From Pseudomonas furukawaii (GTDB taxonomy: Bacteria; Pseudomonadota; Gammaproteobacteria; Pseudomonadales; Pseudomonadaceae), in assembly GCF_002355475.1 (NCBI RefSeq), contig NZ_AP014862.1, forward strand, positions 3,224,001-3,288,000: DNA of 64,000 nucleotides, read 5' to 3'. This document shows positions 8,711-17,510 of the stretch, piece by piece (within the stretch, counting starts at the first letter, position 1; each line of letters starts with the position of its first letter). The notes beneath the pieces are model-generated. The model ran no database searches and was not told the DNA's origin. It saw only the letters and a program-made list of their open reading frames with translations. The translations under genes and the position numbers were made by a program.

Positions 8711-8750
8711 CGGCAACTCTTGCTCTCGGGTTATGACTTGCCAATTGCCC

Positions 8751-8766
8751 AGCAAGAGCCGTTCCA
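8751..8766 (-). promoter_or_regulatory. sigma54 promoter of the kinase operon
   Basis: On the minus strand the sequence is TGGAACGGCTCTTGCT, one mismatch from TGGCACG-N4-TTGCW with exactly 10 nt between the GG and GC elements. Transcription would start near 8740, about 30 nt before the kinase ATG at 8710. Confidence 0.85.
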
Positions 8767-8796
8767 GCACCGGAATATTTTAACTTAATGCTTTAA

Positions 8797-8809
8797 AAAC
8801 AATTATTTA
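8797..8809 (+). promoter_or_regulatory. IHF-like site between activator palindrome and sigma54 promoter
   Basis: AAACAATTATTTA fits the IHF consensus WATCAANNNNTTR with one mismatch and lies in an AT-rich patch (8773-8818) unusual for this DNA. It sits between the CTGAAA palindrome and the -24/-12 element, where IHF bends DNA in sigma54 systems. Confidence 0.5.
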
Positions 8810-8862
8810 GGTAAATAAGACGACGCCCTCGCATTGTCTTTCAAGGATCACGGATTGCAGAT

Positions 8863-8880
8863 CTGAAATCTTTGTTTCAG
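8863..8880. promoter_or_regulatory. Candidate upstream activator site (perfect palindrome)
   Basis: CTGAAATCTTTGTTTCAG has perfect 6-bp arms around a 6-bp spacer. It is about 100 bp upstream of the kinase-operon sigma54 promoter and just before the activator gene start at 8914. It could be the enhancer for the PrpR-type activator and also an autoregulatory site. Confidence 0.6.
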
Positions 8881-8913
8881 TCTGGAAAAAGAAATGGACC
8901 TCCGGAATTCCCC

Positions 8914-10887
8914 ATGCCCAACGCGCCCTATCTGCCCCGCATCATCGCGCTCATCACACACCTGCGAGCACCGGAAGGGCCCAGCCGCATGGCCCGGATC
9001 GTCCGCGAGGTGATACCCGACTACCAGGCACGGGCCCTGGTGGAAATCGTCGAAACCTCGGTCAGCGACCTGCGCCACACGGGCAAGGCGCTGGAAGCCC
9101 GCGAGGACGTCGACCTGATCATCTGCTCTGGTGCCACGGCCGAGTACCTGCGCCGGCACATCACCACCACCATCCTGTCGATCCACATGGGCGAATACGA
9201 CCTGATTCGCGCACTCGACCTCGCCAGGGGGCGGGCCACCAAGGTCGGCATCGTCAGCTTCCAGCAAGCCCATCCCGAGCTGGATGCCATGGCATCCCTG
9301 TTCACCGTCGATCTCCGCCAGGCCACCTACACGAACTTCGAAGAGGCACGCCAGCAGGTCCGCCAACTCGCGGACGATGGCTACCGGGTCATCGTGGGCT
9401 CCTCCACGGCGGTGGAGCTGGCGGAAGCCTCCGGTGCCCAGGGCGTGCTGGCACTCAACAGCGACGCGGTGCGCCGCACCCTGGACGAGGCCCTCGCCAT
9501 CTGTCGCAGCCGCGCCCAGTCAGCGATACAGCAGCAGCGGCTCAATGCCGTCCTGCGCAACCTCAGCGACGGTGTGATCGCGGTGGATGCACAGGGCCTG
9601 GTGCAATCGATCAACCCACGCATGGTGGAACTGCTGGGCATCTCAGCCGAGCGGGCGCGCGAACGCCCGCTTGCCGAACTGATCCCGGAGCTGGATATCT
9701 CGGCCGCCCTGGGCAAGGGCGAGAGCGAGGAAAGCCGATTGATCCGTGCCGGCGGCCGCACCCTGGTGGCCAACGTCACGCCCATCATCGAGCAAGACCG
9801 AACCGACGGGGTGGTCATTTCCTGCCAGGAGCCCACCACCATCCAGCGCGCCGACCGCCGCATCCGCAGCCAGGCGCGGCCTCGCCAGTTCACCGCGCGC
9901 TATCGCTTCGAGCAGATCCTCGGCCAGGCGTCCAACTTCCGTGCCCTGCTCGAACTGGCCCGGCGCTATGCCGACACCGACTCCACGGTGCTGATCACCG
10001 GCGAGAGCGGCACCGGCAAGGAACTGCTCGCCCAGAGCCTGCACAACGACAGCCAGCGCCAGGCCGGTCCCTTCGTCGCCATCAACTGCGCGGCTTTTCC
10101 GGAGACGCTCCTCGAAAGTGAACTGTTCGGCTATGAGGAAGGTGCCTTCACCGGCTCCCGCAAGGGCGGGAAGTCCGGCCTGATCGAAGCCGCGCACACC
10201 GGCACGCTGTTTCTTGACGAAATCGGCGACATGCCGGTGAGCCTGCAGACCCGGCTTCTGCGGGTCCTGCAGGAACGCGAGGTCCTGCGTCTTGGCGCGT
10301 CGGAGCCCACACCGGTGGATATCCGGGTGATCGCCGCGACCCACTGCGACTTGCGCGGTCGCATGGCCGACGGACGCTTCCGCGAAGACCTCTATTACCG
10401 ACTGAACATCCTTCGGCTGGTAGTACCTGCTCTGCGCGAGCGCTCGGAGGACATCGCCCTGCTGGCCAGCGCCATCCTCGCTCGCCTGCCCCTGCCGGAG
10501 GCGGCGGCCCGGGCCGGGCGGGCGCTCCTGCAGCAGCTGATGCCACGCCTGGAAACCCACCGTTGGCCGGGCAATATCCGCGAGCTCGAGAACCTGGTGG
10601 AACGCGCCGCCCTTTCCGCCCAGGTCCTCGGATCGACGAAGGGGCAGGACGAGGCAGCCCTGCGTCGCCTGTTTCCCGAACTGTTCGAACACCCCGCGCC
10701 AACGCTGCCTGCCCATGAAGTGACAGGTGAGGCCATCGATCTGCGCAGCGTCGGCAAGGCTCATGAAACAGCCTACGCGCGGGAGGTGGTCGAGGCCTGC
10801 AACGGCGACCTGGATGCCGCCGCTCGCCAGCTTGGAATCAGCCGCACGACGCTTTGGCGTCGACTGCGGGCCGGGCGCCCGGCGTAG
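8914..10887 (+). CDS. sigma54-dependent activator with PrpR_N and PAS domains (LvaR-like)
   Basis: 657 residues from ATG 8914; an upstream TTG at 8872 is less likely because it overlaps the palindromic site. Domains: PrpR-type N-terminal sensor (about 10-190), PAS (about 205-300), AAA+ sigma54-interaction domain with Walker A GESGTGKE, GAFTGS loop and Walker B TLFLDEIGD, and C-terminal Fis-type HTH (ARQLGISRTTLWRRLR). The sigma54-contacting loop reads GAFTGS, not the commonest GAFTGA. The PrpR_N domain usually senses small organic acids or CoA-derived metabolites. It sits between two operons, each with a strong sigma54 promoter, and is their obvious activator. Confidence 0.9.
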   Translation: MPNAPYLPRIIALITHLRAPEGPSRMARIVREVIPDYQARALVEIVETSVSDLRHTGKALEAREDVDLIICSGATAEYLRRHITTTILSIHMGEYDLIRALDLARGRATKVGIVSFQQAHPELDAMASLFTVDLRQATYTNFEEARQQVRQLADDGYRVIVGSSTAVELAEASGAQGVLALNSDAVRRTLDEALAICRSRAQSAIQQQRLNAVLRNLSDGVIAVDAQGLVQSINPRMVELLGISAERARERPLAELIPELDISAALGKGESEESRLIRAGGRTLVANVTPIIEQDRTDGVVISCQEPTTIQRADRRIRSQARPRQFTARYRFEQILGQASNFRALLELARRYADTDSTVLITGESGTGKELLAQSLHNDSQRQAGPFVAINCAAFPETLLESELFGYEEGAFTGSRKGGKSGLIEAAHTGTLFLDEIGDMPVSLQTRLLRVLQEREVLRLGASEPTPVDIRVIAATHCDLRGRMADGRFREDLYYRLNILRLVVPALRERSEDIALLASAILARLPLPEAAARAGRALLQQLMPRLETHRWPGNIRELENLVERAALSAQVLGSTKGQDEAALRRLFPELFEHPAPTLPAHEVTGEAIDLRSVGKAHETAYAREVVEACNGDLDAAARQLGISRTTLWRRLRAGRPA

Positions 10888-10904
10888 GGACCACTGCCGC
10901 CTGA

Positions 10905-10919
10905 TTTCATTCCTGGAAA
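10905..10919. promoter_or_regulatory. Possible second upstream activator site
   Basis: TTTCATTCCTGGAAA has 4-bp inverted ends and resembles the right part of the first site, where TTTCAG is followed by TCTGGAAA. It is about 130 bp upstream of the second sigma54 promoter. The match is weak. Confidence 0.3.
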
Positions 10920-10948
10920 GGCATTGCAGGATTGAAATTGAAACCTCC

Positions 10949-10968
10949 GGCGAGCGCCCTTGCTCGCC
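10949..10968 (+). terminator. Hairpin after the activator gene
   Basis: GGCGAGC and GCTCGCC form a perfect 7-bp stem around a 6-nt loop, about 60 bp after the activator stop. No U-tract follows, so termination strength is uncertain. Confidence 0.4.
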
Positions 10969-10994
10969 CCGGCACCCGCCACAGATTGATGATC

Positions 10995-11007
10995 CAAGCC
11001 ATTGATT
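10995..11007 (-). promoter_or_regulatory. Perfect IHF consensus upstream of the second sigma54 promoter
   Basis: On the minus strand AATCAATGGCTTG matches WATCAANNNNTTR exactly, followed by AT-rich DNA. It is about 43-55 bp upstream of the -24 element, the usual place for IHF in sigma54 promoters. Confidence 0.65.
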
Positions 11008-11049
11008 TTGTTATTTATCTTCAAAAACGACCTGCTGTCTTGATAGCGC

Positions 11050-11065
11050 TGGCACAGCCCTTGCT
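11050..11065 (+). promoter_or_regulatory. sigma54 promoter of the synthetase-transporter operon
   Basis: TGGCACAGCCCTTGCT fits the -24/-12 consensus almost exactly with correct 10-nt GG-GC spacing. The predicted start is near 11076, about 65 nt ahead of the synthetase GTG. Confidence 0.88.
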
Positions 11066-11140
11066 CCAGCCCTCCTAAGAGTCCGCGACCACCCGGTCGA
11101 GGCCTGATTGCCCCAACAAGAACAAGGCAGGAGGTTGCCC

Positions 11141-12751
11141 GTGCAAGGCCAGATGATGAACTTCAACCTGGGAATCACTGCGATCATGCGGCATGCGCTG
11201 CAGGTGGCGGCCGATACCGAAATCGTTTCCCTGTTCGCCGATGGCCAGGTGCATCGCTACCGCTATGCCGACGCATTCTCCCGTGCGGCACGGCTGGCCA
11301 ATGTCCTCGACGTCCTGGACTGCCCGCCCGGCGCGCGCGTCGGCACCCTGGCCTGGAACGACCACAGGCATTTCGAACTCCACTACGGCATCCCCTGTTC
11401 CGGGCGCGTATGCCACACCATCAATCCCAAGCTCTTTCCCGAGCAGATCCGCTACATCGTTCGCCATGCCGAGGATGATCTTTTGTTCATCGATCCGCAG
11501 TTCGTTCCGCTGGTGGAGGAACTGCACCAGGAGCTGCCGACCGTGCGGCGCTTCATCGTCTTGTGCGACGAGGACCAGCTCCCCGCCAGCCGACTGCCCG
11601 GGCTGCTGAGCTACGAATCGCTGCTGGCTTCAGCGGTGGACCACCATGCCTGGCCGGATCTGGACGAGCGCCAGGCCAGCGGCCTCTGCTACACCTCCGG
11701 CACCACTGGCAACCCCAAGGGCGTACTCGCCAGCCACCGCAGCACGGTGCTCCATGGCATGGCCCAGAACATGGCCGACAACCTGGGGCTGAGGGCAACG
11801 GATGTGGTGATGCCATTGGTGCCGATGTTCCATGTCAACGCCTGGGGCATGCCATACAGCGCCGCCATGGCCGGCGCCAAACTGGTCCTGCCGGGGCCGA
11901 AGGTGGGCGATGCCGCAGCCATGGTGAAACTCATCAACGACGAGGCCGTCACCTTTTCCCTGGCCGTACCGACACTCTGGGCCAACATCGATCAGTACCT
12001 GGACCACCATGAACTCCGCGTGCCCAGCCTCGGACGCGCCGTCACCGGCGGCGCTGCCTGCCCACTGGCCCTGATGGAGTCCATGGCGCGCAAGGGAGTC
12101 GCCCTGGAGAATGCCTGGGGCATGACCGAGATGAGTCCCATGGGCAGCTACAACCGCCATCAGCCAGGGTACGACGACCTGCCGGAGCCGGCCCGGGGCC
12201 AACAGTTGCTCAAGTCCGGGCGGGCGCTGTTCGGCGTCGAGATGCGCCTGCTGGACGAGTCCGGGAGCACGCTGCCCCACGATGGCCGGAGCGCCGGGGC
12301 GCTTCAGGTACGGGGGCCCTGGGTGCGCAGCGCCTACTTCGGCCAGGCGGGGTCCGACGACTGGTTCGATACCGGTGACATCGCCACCATCGACCAGAGC
12401 GGCCACATGCAGATCACCGACCGGATCAAGGACGTGATCAAGTCCGGCGGCGAGTGGATCTGCTCCGTGGAGATCGAGAACGTCGTCATGGCCCATCCGC
12501 AAGTGGCCGAAGCCGCCGTCATCGGGGTGGCCCACCCGCGCTGGAGCGAACGCCCCCTGCTGGTGGTCGTCCCGCGGGACGCCGACGCCCCGCCGTGCCA
12601 TGGGGAGCTGATCCGCTTCCTCGAAGGCAAGGTGCCGAAATGGTGGTTGCCCGACGCCAGCGAACTGCTGGACGAACTGCCTCACACGGCCACCGGCAAG
12701 GTGAGCAAGAAGACCCTGCGCGAGCGCTTCGCCGACTACGCCTGGCGCTGA
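11141..12751 (+). CDS. Acyl-CoA synthetase, LvaE-like
   Basis: 536-residue AMP-forming acyl-CoA ligase from GTG 11141, chosen because AGGAGG (11129-11134) is 6 bp upstream. Motifs in order: P-loop YTSGTTGNPKG, A5-type ENAWGMTEMSPMG, DWFDTGDIATID, the hinge RIKDVIKSGGEWI and the C-terminal lysine motif TATGKVSKKTLR. It would activate a short or medium carboxylic acid to its CoA ester in the cytoplasm. It is the first gene after a sigma54 promoter and is followed by a DUF485/SSS importer. In lva systems the counterpart is LvaE. Confidence 0.88.
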   Translation: MQGQMMNFNLGITAIMRHALQVAADTEIVSLFADGQVHRYRYADAFSRAARLANVLDVLDCPPGARVGTLAWNDHRHFELHYGIPCSGRVCHTINPKLFPEQIRYIVRHAEDDLLFIDPQFVPLVEELHQELPTVRRFIVLCDEDQLPASRLPGLLSYESLLASAVDHHAWPDLDERQASGLCYTSGTTGNPKGVLASHRSTVLHGMAQNMADNLGLRATDVVMPLVPMFHVNAWGMPYSAAMAGAKLVLPGPKVGDAAAMVKLINDEAVTFSLAVPTLWANIDQYLDHHELRVPSLGRAVTGGAACPLALMESMARKGVALENAWGMTEMSPMGSYNRHQPGYDDLPEPARGQQLLKSGRALFGVEMRLLDESGSTLPHDGRSAGALQVRGPWVRSAYFGQAGSDDWFDTGDIATIDQSGHMQITDRIKDVIKSGGEWICSVEIENVVMAHPQVAEAAVIGVAHPRWSERPLLVVVPRDADAPPCHGELIRFLEGKVPKWWLPDASELLDELPHTATGKVSKKTLRERFADYAWR

Positions 12752-12780
12752 TGGCGCCATCCCCGACCCCAGAACCACGG

Positions 12781-12798
12781 CCCGCCGCCATCGGCGGG
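12781..12798 (+). other. Intra-operon hairpin
   Basis: CCCGCCG-CCAT-CGGCGGG, a perfect 7-bp stem, lies between the synthetase and the DUF485 gene. No U-tract; it may stabilise or partly attenuate the transcript. Confidence 0.4.
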
Positions 12799-12836
12799 TC
12801 GACGGGCAGCCCTACAACAAAAAAAGCGGAGGCACC

Positions 12837-13166
12837 ATGTCCAGTACACCCGAATCCACGGCAGACCATTACCAGCGTATCCGCCAGGACCCGAGATTCA
12901 TCGCCCTGGTCCGGTCCCGCTCCCGCACCAGTTGGCGCCTCACGCTGCTGGTGCTGGCCACCTATTTCCTGTTCATGGGGGTTGCCGCGATACGGCCGGA
13001 TCTTCTCCACCTGCCGCTCTATCCCGGCAGCCACCTGAGCCTCGGCCTGCCCCTGGGCGCCTTGCTGATCCTGATCACCTGGCTGCTCACCGGCTGGTAC
13101 GTCCATCGCGCCAACACCCACTACGACCGACTCGGCCAACGCATCATCGAGGAGAGCCAGGCATGA
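12837..13166 (+). CDS. DUF485 small membrane protein (LvaF position)
   Basis: 109 residues with two hydrophobic segments (about 34-54 and 70-90) joined by the DUF485 loop [21 protein letters not shown]485 proteins are small inner-membrane partners encoded just before acetate-type SSS symporters. The stop overlaps the symporter start in an ATGA, so the two are translationally coupled. A purine-rich AAAAAGCGGAGG precedes the ATG. Confidence 0.88.
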   Translation: MSSTPESTADHYQRIRQDPRFIALVRSRSRTSWRLTLLVLATYFLFMGVAAIRPDLLHLPLYPGSHLSLGLPLGALLILITWLLTGWYVHRANTHYDRLGQRIIEESQA

Positions 13167-14806
13167 GAACCATCCTGATCGGCGGCCTCGCCGCCCTGCC
13201 CCTGATCGCCCGCGCCGACACCGGCCAGTCAGGCCCCAACCTCCACGCCATCGGCATGTTCCTCCTGTTCGTCGGCATCACCCTGCTGATCACCTGGTGG
13301 GCCGCACGGCGCACCCAGTCCACCCACGACTTCTACACGGCCGGAGGCGGCATCAGCGGCATGCAGAACGGGCTGGCCATCGCAGGCGACTACATGTCCG
13401 CCTCGACGCTCCTGGGGCTCTCCAGCCTGGTGTTCGCGAAGGGTTACGACGGTGTCATCTATGTCACCGGTTTCTTCATCGGCTGGCCGGTCCTCACCTT
13501 CCTGATGGCGGAGCGGCTTCGCAACCTGGGCCGCTACACCTTTGCCGACATCGTCTCCTTCCGCCTCGACCAGCGCCGCATCCGCGTGCTGGCGGCCTGC
13601 GGCTCGCTGACGGTGGTCACCTGCTACCTGCTGCTGCAGATGGTCGGTGCCGGGCAACTGATCAAGCTGCTCTTCGGCCTGGACTACGGCGTGGCAGTGG
13701 TGGTGGTCGGCGTTCTGATGCTGGTCTATGTGGTGTTCGGCGGCATGCTCGCCACCACCTGGGTGCAGATCACCAAGGCCATCCTGCTCCTGGCCGGTGG
13801 CAGCGCGCTGATGCTGATGGCCCTGGCACAGTTCGACTTCAACCTGGAAACCCTGGCGCAGCGTGCCGTCGAGACCCATGCCAATGGCTGGAACATCATG
13901 GGGCCCGGAAGCATGCTGTCGAACCCGCTGAACGTCGCTTCCATGGCGCTGGGGCTGGTATTCGGACTGGCAGGACTGCCCCATATCCTGATGCGCTTCT
14001 TCACCGTGCCGAATGCGCGCGAAGCGCGTAAATCGGTGTTCTACGCCTCGGGCTTCATCGGGTTCTTCTTCCTCGTGGTCTGCGTCCTCGGCTTCGCCGC
14101 CATCGTCATCGTCGGTACCGAGCCGCGCTTCTTCGTCGACGGCAAGCTCGGCGGCGCCCTGGTGGGCGGCGGCAACATGGTGGCCATGCACCTGGCACAA
14201 GCCGTGGGTGGCAACCTCTTCCTCGGCTTTCTCTCGGCCGTGGCCTTCGCCACCATCCTCGCCGTCGTGGCCGGCCTCACGCTGGCGGGGGCATCCGCCA
14301 TCTCCCATGACCTCTACGTCACCGTGATCAAGCGCGGACAGGCCAGTGAGGCGCAGGAAATGCGCGTGTCGCGCCTGGCGGTGCTGGGACTCGGGCTGGT
14401 GGCGATCACCCTCGGCATCCTCTTCGAGCAGGTGAACATCACCTTCCTGGTGGGCCTGACGTTCGGCATCGCCGCATCGGCGAACTTCCCGGTACTGATC
14501 ATGGCCATGTACTGGCCCGGCCTGACGACACGCGGCGCCATCTGGGGCGGGCTCATCGGCCTGGCGTCCGCCCTGTCGCTGGTCATCCTCTCTCCCACCA
14601 TCTGGGTGACCGTACTGGGCCAGGAGAAGGCCCTGTTCCCCTACGACCACCCGGCACTGTTCTCCATGCCGCTGGCCTTCCTGGCGATAGTGGTGGTGTC
14701 GAAGCTGGACCGCAGCGCGAGGGCCGCCCTGGACCGACAGGGATTCGCCGACCAGAACGTGCGAGCCGAAACCGGGCTCGGTATCTCCGGCGCCACCTCC
14801 CACTGA
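13163..14806 (+). CDS. SSS-family cation:carboxylate symporter (ActP/LvaG-like)
   Basis: 547 residues from ATG 13163. Signal-like first helix, then about 13 membrane spans. SSS hallmarks include [25 protein letters not shown] near residue 55 and [12 protein letters not shown] in the middle. Closest in type to acetate permease ActP, importing a small carboxylate with Na+ or H+. In P. putida an SSS symporter (LvaG) closes the levulinate operon, and the same gene order is seen here. An intrinsic terminator follows. Confidence 0.88.
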   Translation: MRTILIGGLAALPLIARADTGQSGPNLHAIGMFLLFVGITLLITWWAARRTQSTHDFYTAGGGISGMQNGLAIAGDYMSASTLLGLSSLVFAKGYDGVIYVTGFFIGWPVLTFLMAERLRNLGRYTFADIVSFRLDQRRIRVLAACGSLTVVTCYLLLQMVGAGQLIKLLFGLDYGVAVVVVGVLMLVYVVFGGMLATTWVQITKAILLLAGGSALMLMALAQFDFNLETLAQRAVETHANGWNIMGPGSMLSNPLNVASMALGLVFGLAGLPHILMRFFTVPNAREARKSVFYASGFIGFFFLVVCVLGFAAIVIVGTEPRFFVDGKLGGALVGGGNMVAMHLAQAVGGNLFLGFLSAVAFATILAVVAGLTLAGASAISHDLYVTVIKRGQASEAQEMRVSRLAVLGLGLVAITLGILFEQVNITFLVGLTFGIAASANFPVLIMAMYWPGLTTRGAIWGGLIGLASALSLVILSPTIWVTVLGQEKALFPYDHPALFSMPLAFLAIVVVSKLDRSARAALDRQGFADQNVRAETGLGISGATSH

Positions 14807-14847
14807 GAAACCTGGCCGCATCCAGGCCCTTCTACCGCTTGAGCGTC

Positions 14848-14883
14848 GCGCGACTCACCTTCCCTTCGAGTCGCGCTTTTTTT
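14848..14883 (+). terminator. Rho-independent terminator after the symporter
   Basis: GCGCGACTC and GAGTCGCGC form a perfect 9-bp stem with an 11-nt loop, followed directly by seven T. It separates the symporter from the OprD gene, so the porin is either read through at low level or has its own promoter. Confidence 0.9.
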
Positions 14884-14923
14884 CCCGCCTTCACCACAAG
14901 CACAACAACAAAAGGAACCTCCG

Positions 14924-16186
14924 ATGACCCGCAACACCCTCACCACCGACCTCCTGTTGGCCGGGGGCGCCCTCGGCTTGTCCGTCGCAGCCCAGGCGGA
15001 CGTGATTGGCGACAGCAAGGCCAGCCTGGAGCTGCGCAACTTCTACATGAACCGGGATTTCCGCCAGTCGACAGCGCCCCAGGCCAAGGCGGAAGAATGG
15101 GCCCAGGGCTTCCTGCTGAAACTGGAGTCCGGCTTTACCGAAGGCCGTCTCGGCGTGGGACTGGATGCCCTGGGGTTGCTGGGTGTGAAGCTCGACTCAG
15201 GTTCGGGGCGAAGCGGTACCCAGCTCCTCAAGCAGGACCGGGAGACCCGCGAGGCACAGGACGAATACGGAGAACTGGGGCTGACCGCCAAACTCAGGAC
15301 CTCCCGCACGCTGCTGAAACTGGGAACCCTGCAACCCCGACTGCCTTCGGTGGCCTACAACGATGGGCGCCTGCTGCCCCAGACGTTCAGAGGGATGCAC
15401 CTCAGCTCCCAGGAAATCGACGGTCTGGTGCTGGACGCCGGGCGCCTCACCCAGGTCAACCAGAGAAACTCCTCCGACTACGAGGACATGACCCTCAGCA
15501 ACGGCAGCGCCGGTGCCATAGGCATCACCAGCCGCAAGGCCAGCGACGCCTTCAACTTCGGTGGGCTGACCTATCAATGGAACGGCAACCTGGCATCGGC
15601 CTATCACTACGGCGAACTGGAGGACCTCTATCGGCAGCACCTCTTCAACCTCAGCTACAACCTCCCACTGTCCCCGTTGCAATCGCTGAAGGCCGAGGTT
15701 CGCCTGGCCAGCGCCCGCGATGCGGGCTCGAGCAATGTCGACAACGATGCCTATGGCGCCATGCTGACCTATCGCCACGGCGCCCATACGCTGGCGGCGG
15801 CCTTCCAGCGGATGGCTGGCGACACCGGTTATGCGTATATCGCCGGCAGCGATCCCTTCCTGTTCAACTACGTGCAGTTCGGGGACTTCGCCAACCGCGA
15901 CGAACGCTCGTGGCAACTGCGCTACGACTTCGACTTTGCCGCACTGGGCGTGCCGGGCCTGACCTTCATGACCCGCTACCTCAGTGGCGGTGAAATCGAC
16001 CTGGGCACTGCTCGGCCGGAGGGCGAGGAGTGGGAGCGCAACACCGACCTCGCTTATGTGTTCCAGGGTGGCCCCCTGAAGAACCTCGGGGTGAAATGGC
16101 GAAACGCAACGGTCCGCACCCGCCACTTCGGCAACGATCTGGACGACAACCGCCTGATCATCAGCTACAGCCTGCCACTCTGGTAA
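14924..16186 (+). CDS. OprD-family outer-membrane porin
   Basis: 420 residues with an N-terminal signal peptide ending AAQA before DVIGDSKASLELRNFYMNRDF, the classical OprD mature start. The C-terminus NRLIISYSLPLW ends in an aromatic residue as outer-membrane barrels do. It forms an 18-strand barrel for a small anionic nutrient. Position after the synthetase and symporter suggests uptake of the same acid. A terminator hairpin lies just upstream. Confidence 0.9.
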   Translation: MTRNTLTTDLLLAGGALGLSVAAQADVIGDSKASLELRNFYMNRDFRQSTAPQAKAEEWAQGFLLKLESGFTEGRLGVGLDALGLLGVKLDSGSGRSGTQLLKQDRETREAQDEYGELGLTAKLRTSRTLLKLGTLQPRLPSVAYNDGRLLPQTFRGMHLSSQEIDGLVLDAGRLTQVNQRNSSDYEDMTLSNGSAGAIGITSRKASDAFNFGGLTYQWNGNLASAYHYGELEDLYRQHLFNLSYNLPLSPLQSLKAEVRLASARDAGSSNVDNDAYGAMLTYRHGAHTLAAAFQRMAGDTGYAYIAGSDPFLFNYVQFGDFANRDERSWQLRYDFDFAALGVPGLTFMTRYLSGGEIDLGTARPEGEEWERNTDLAYVFQGGPLKNLGVKWRNATVRTRHFGNDLDDNRLIISYSLPLW

Positions 16187-16203
16187 AGCCGCGTCCCGGC
16201 GCT

Positions 16204-16230
16204 ACCGCCCCCGGCACCACCGTGGGCGGT
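16204..16230 (+). terminator. Weak hairpin after oprD
   Basis: ACCGCCC and GGGCGGT form a 7-bp stem with a 13-nt loop between the oprD stop and the convergent monooxygenase gene. No clear U-tract. Confidence 0.4.
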
Positions 16231-16247
16231 TGACGGAACCGGGCGGC

Positions 16248-16544
16248 TCAGGCGATTCGGGCCGCACGGACGATCTCCGGCGCGGCGTGCAACATGGGCG
16301 CGACCCGGACCAGGGCCTGCCGCACGTGCGTCGCCTGCCAATGGGCAACTTCGTCCGCGGGGGTCCGCCAGGACTCGAATGAAGAGAACGCCAGAGGATC
16401 ATCGACGGACTGGTAGTAGCCATACTCCAGGCAACCCGGTTCCTGCCGACTGCGCTCGGCCAACTCGGCCAGCAGCAGGAGTAACTCTTCCAGGTACTCC
16501 GCCCTGACACGGAAACGGGCCATGACATGAAGTGGAAAGTGCAT
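16248..16544 (-). CDS. Antibiotic-biosynthesis-monooxygenase (ABM) domain protein
   Basis: 98 residues from ATG 16544, with GGAGG about 10 bp upstream. A single ABM/YgiN-type ferredoxin-like fold: an RFRVRAEYLEELLLLL helix, EPGCLEYGYYQS, then SSFESWRTPADEVAHWQATH. Such proteins are small quinol or flavin-free monooxygenases. It is 77 bp downstream of the DJ-1 gene on the same strand and may share its transcript; substrate unknown. Confidence 0.75.
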   Translation of the reverse strand: MHFPLHVMARFRVRAEYLEELLLLLAELAERSRQEPGCLEYGYYQSVDDPLAFSSFESWRTPADEVAHWQATHVRQALVRVAPMLHAAPEIVRAARIA

Positions 16545-16621
16545 TGAACGACAGCCTCCAACGAGAATGGCAACGCCCCCGGCCGGGCGTGGCGGCACGG
16601 GGGCGTCAGCGGAACGGGACT

Positions 16622-17308
16622 TCAGGCGGCGAGCGCCTTGAGTACGAGGTCTGCCACGGGGCCTCCGGAGGCCGGATTCTGGCCAGTGATCACGCGCTGG
16701 TCGGCGACCGCAAAGGGCAACCAGGGTTCGGCGGCCTTCTTGTAGATCGCACCGCGCTTCACCAACTCGTCCTCGGTCAGGTAAGGCACGTACTTGTCGA
16801 GTTCGGCGAGTTGCTCCTCCTGGTTGGAGAACCCCGTTACCTCCTTACCGGCAATCAGCAACGAGCCGTCGGACAGCCGGATGTTCAGCAGCCCCACCGC
16901 GCCATGGCAGACCGACGAGACGATGCCGCCATTCTCGAAGATGCGCCGGCTCAAGGCCTGAAGCTCTTCGTTGTCGGGAAAATCCCAGACCACTCCGTGG
17001 CCCCCGGCGTAATAGATCACCGAGTAGTCATCCGGATTGACCTGGCTGGGCTTCAGCGTAGCCCCCAGACGGCCCATGAAGGCGCGGTTCTGGTACCAGG
17101 CCCAGTCGGTCTCGTCCGCCATCGCCAGGCTGTGGGGGTCGATTGGCGTGTAGCCACCCTCGGGGCTCACATAATCCACCGCATAGCCCGCCGCCTCGAC
17201 CTTCTTCACGAAATGCACGGCCTCGCCCAACCAGAGGCCGGTTGCACGCGCGAGATTCGGGTACTTGGGAACGCTGGTCAGTACCACCAGCATCTTCTTC
17301 CTGCTCAT
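16622..17308 (-). CDS. DJ-1/PfpI superfamily protein (Hsp31-like)
   Basis: 228-residue class I glutamine-amidotransferase-like protein. The nucleophile elbow is SSVCHGAVGLL with Cys134 and His135, and an acidic residue is available in SPEGG (about residue 50). Size and GGHGVVWDF motif fit the Hsp31/glyoxalase III-like branch, which handles reactive carbonyls. It is divergent from a LysR gene 202 bp away, which probably controls it together with the ABM protein. Confidence 0.85.
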   Translation of the reverse strand: MSRKKMLVVLTSVPKYPNLARATGLWLGEAVHFVKKVEAAGYAVDYVSPEGGYTPIDPHSLAMADETDWAWYQNRAFMGRLGATLKPSQVNPDDYSVIYYAGGHGVVWDFPDNEELQALSRRIFENGGIVSSVCHGAVGLLNIRLSDGSLLIAGKEVTGFSNQEEQLAELDKYVPYLTEDELVKRGAIYKKAAEPWLPFAVADQRVITGQNPASGGPVADLVLKALAA

Positions 17309-17510
17309 GTCACACCTCGTCTGTGCGCCTGGGGCGCTTGCCCCGGGACGGTTGCGCGATCGTCAGCGCCAGCTTCACTTTTTCCAGCGACTGCTCGATC
17401 CGGATCGACGGGCCGGTTGGCCCATCGGCGAAGGGCACCTTAGATGCGCACCGGTCATGCCGGTAGGCGCCGGATCGGAACTGACCATTTCAAAGATGGA
17501 ACATCACGCG

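Noticed and set aside
8711-8770. N-terminal extension of the APH-type kinase to 8770
   Set aside because: The extension contains the sigma54 promoter of the same operon, so it cannot be transcribed from that promoter.
10913-10928. CTGGAAAGGCATTGCA as a sigma54 promoter
   Set aside because: Only 9 nt lie between GG and GC; 10 are needed. The perfect site at 11050-11065 is better placed.
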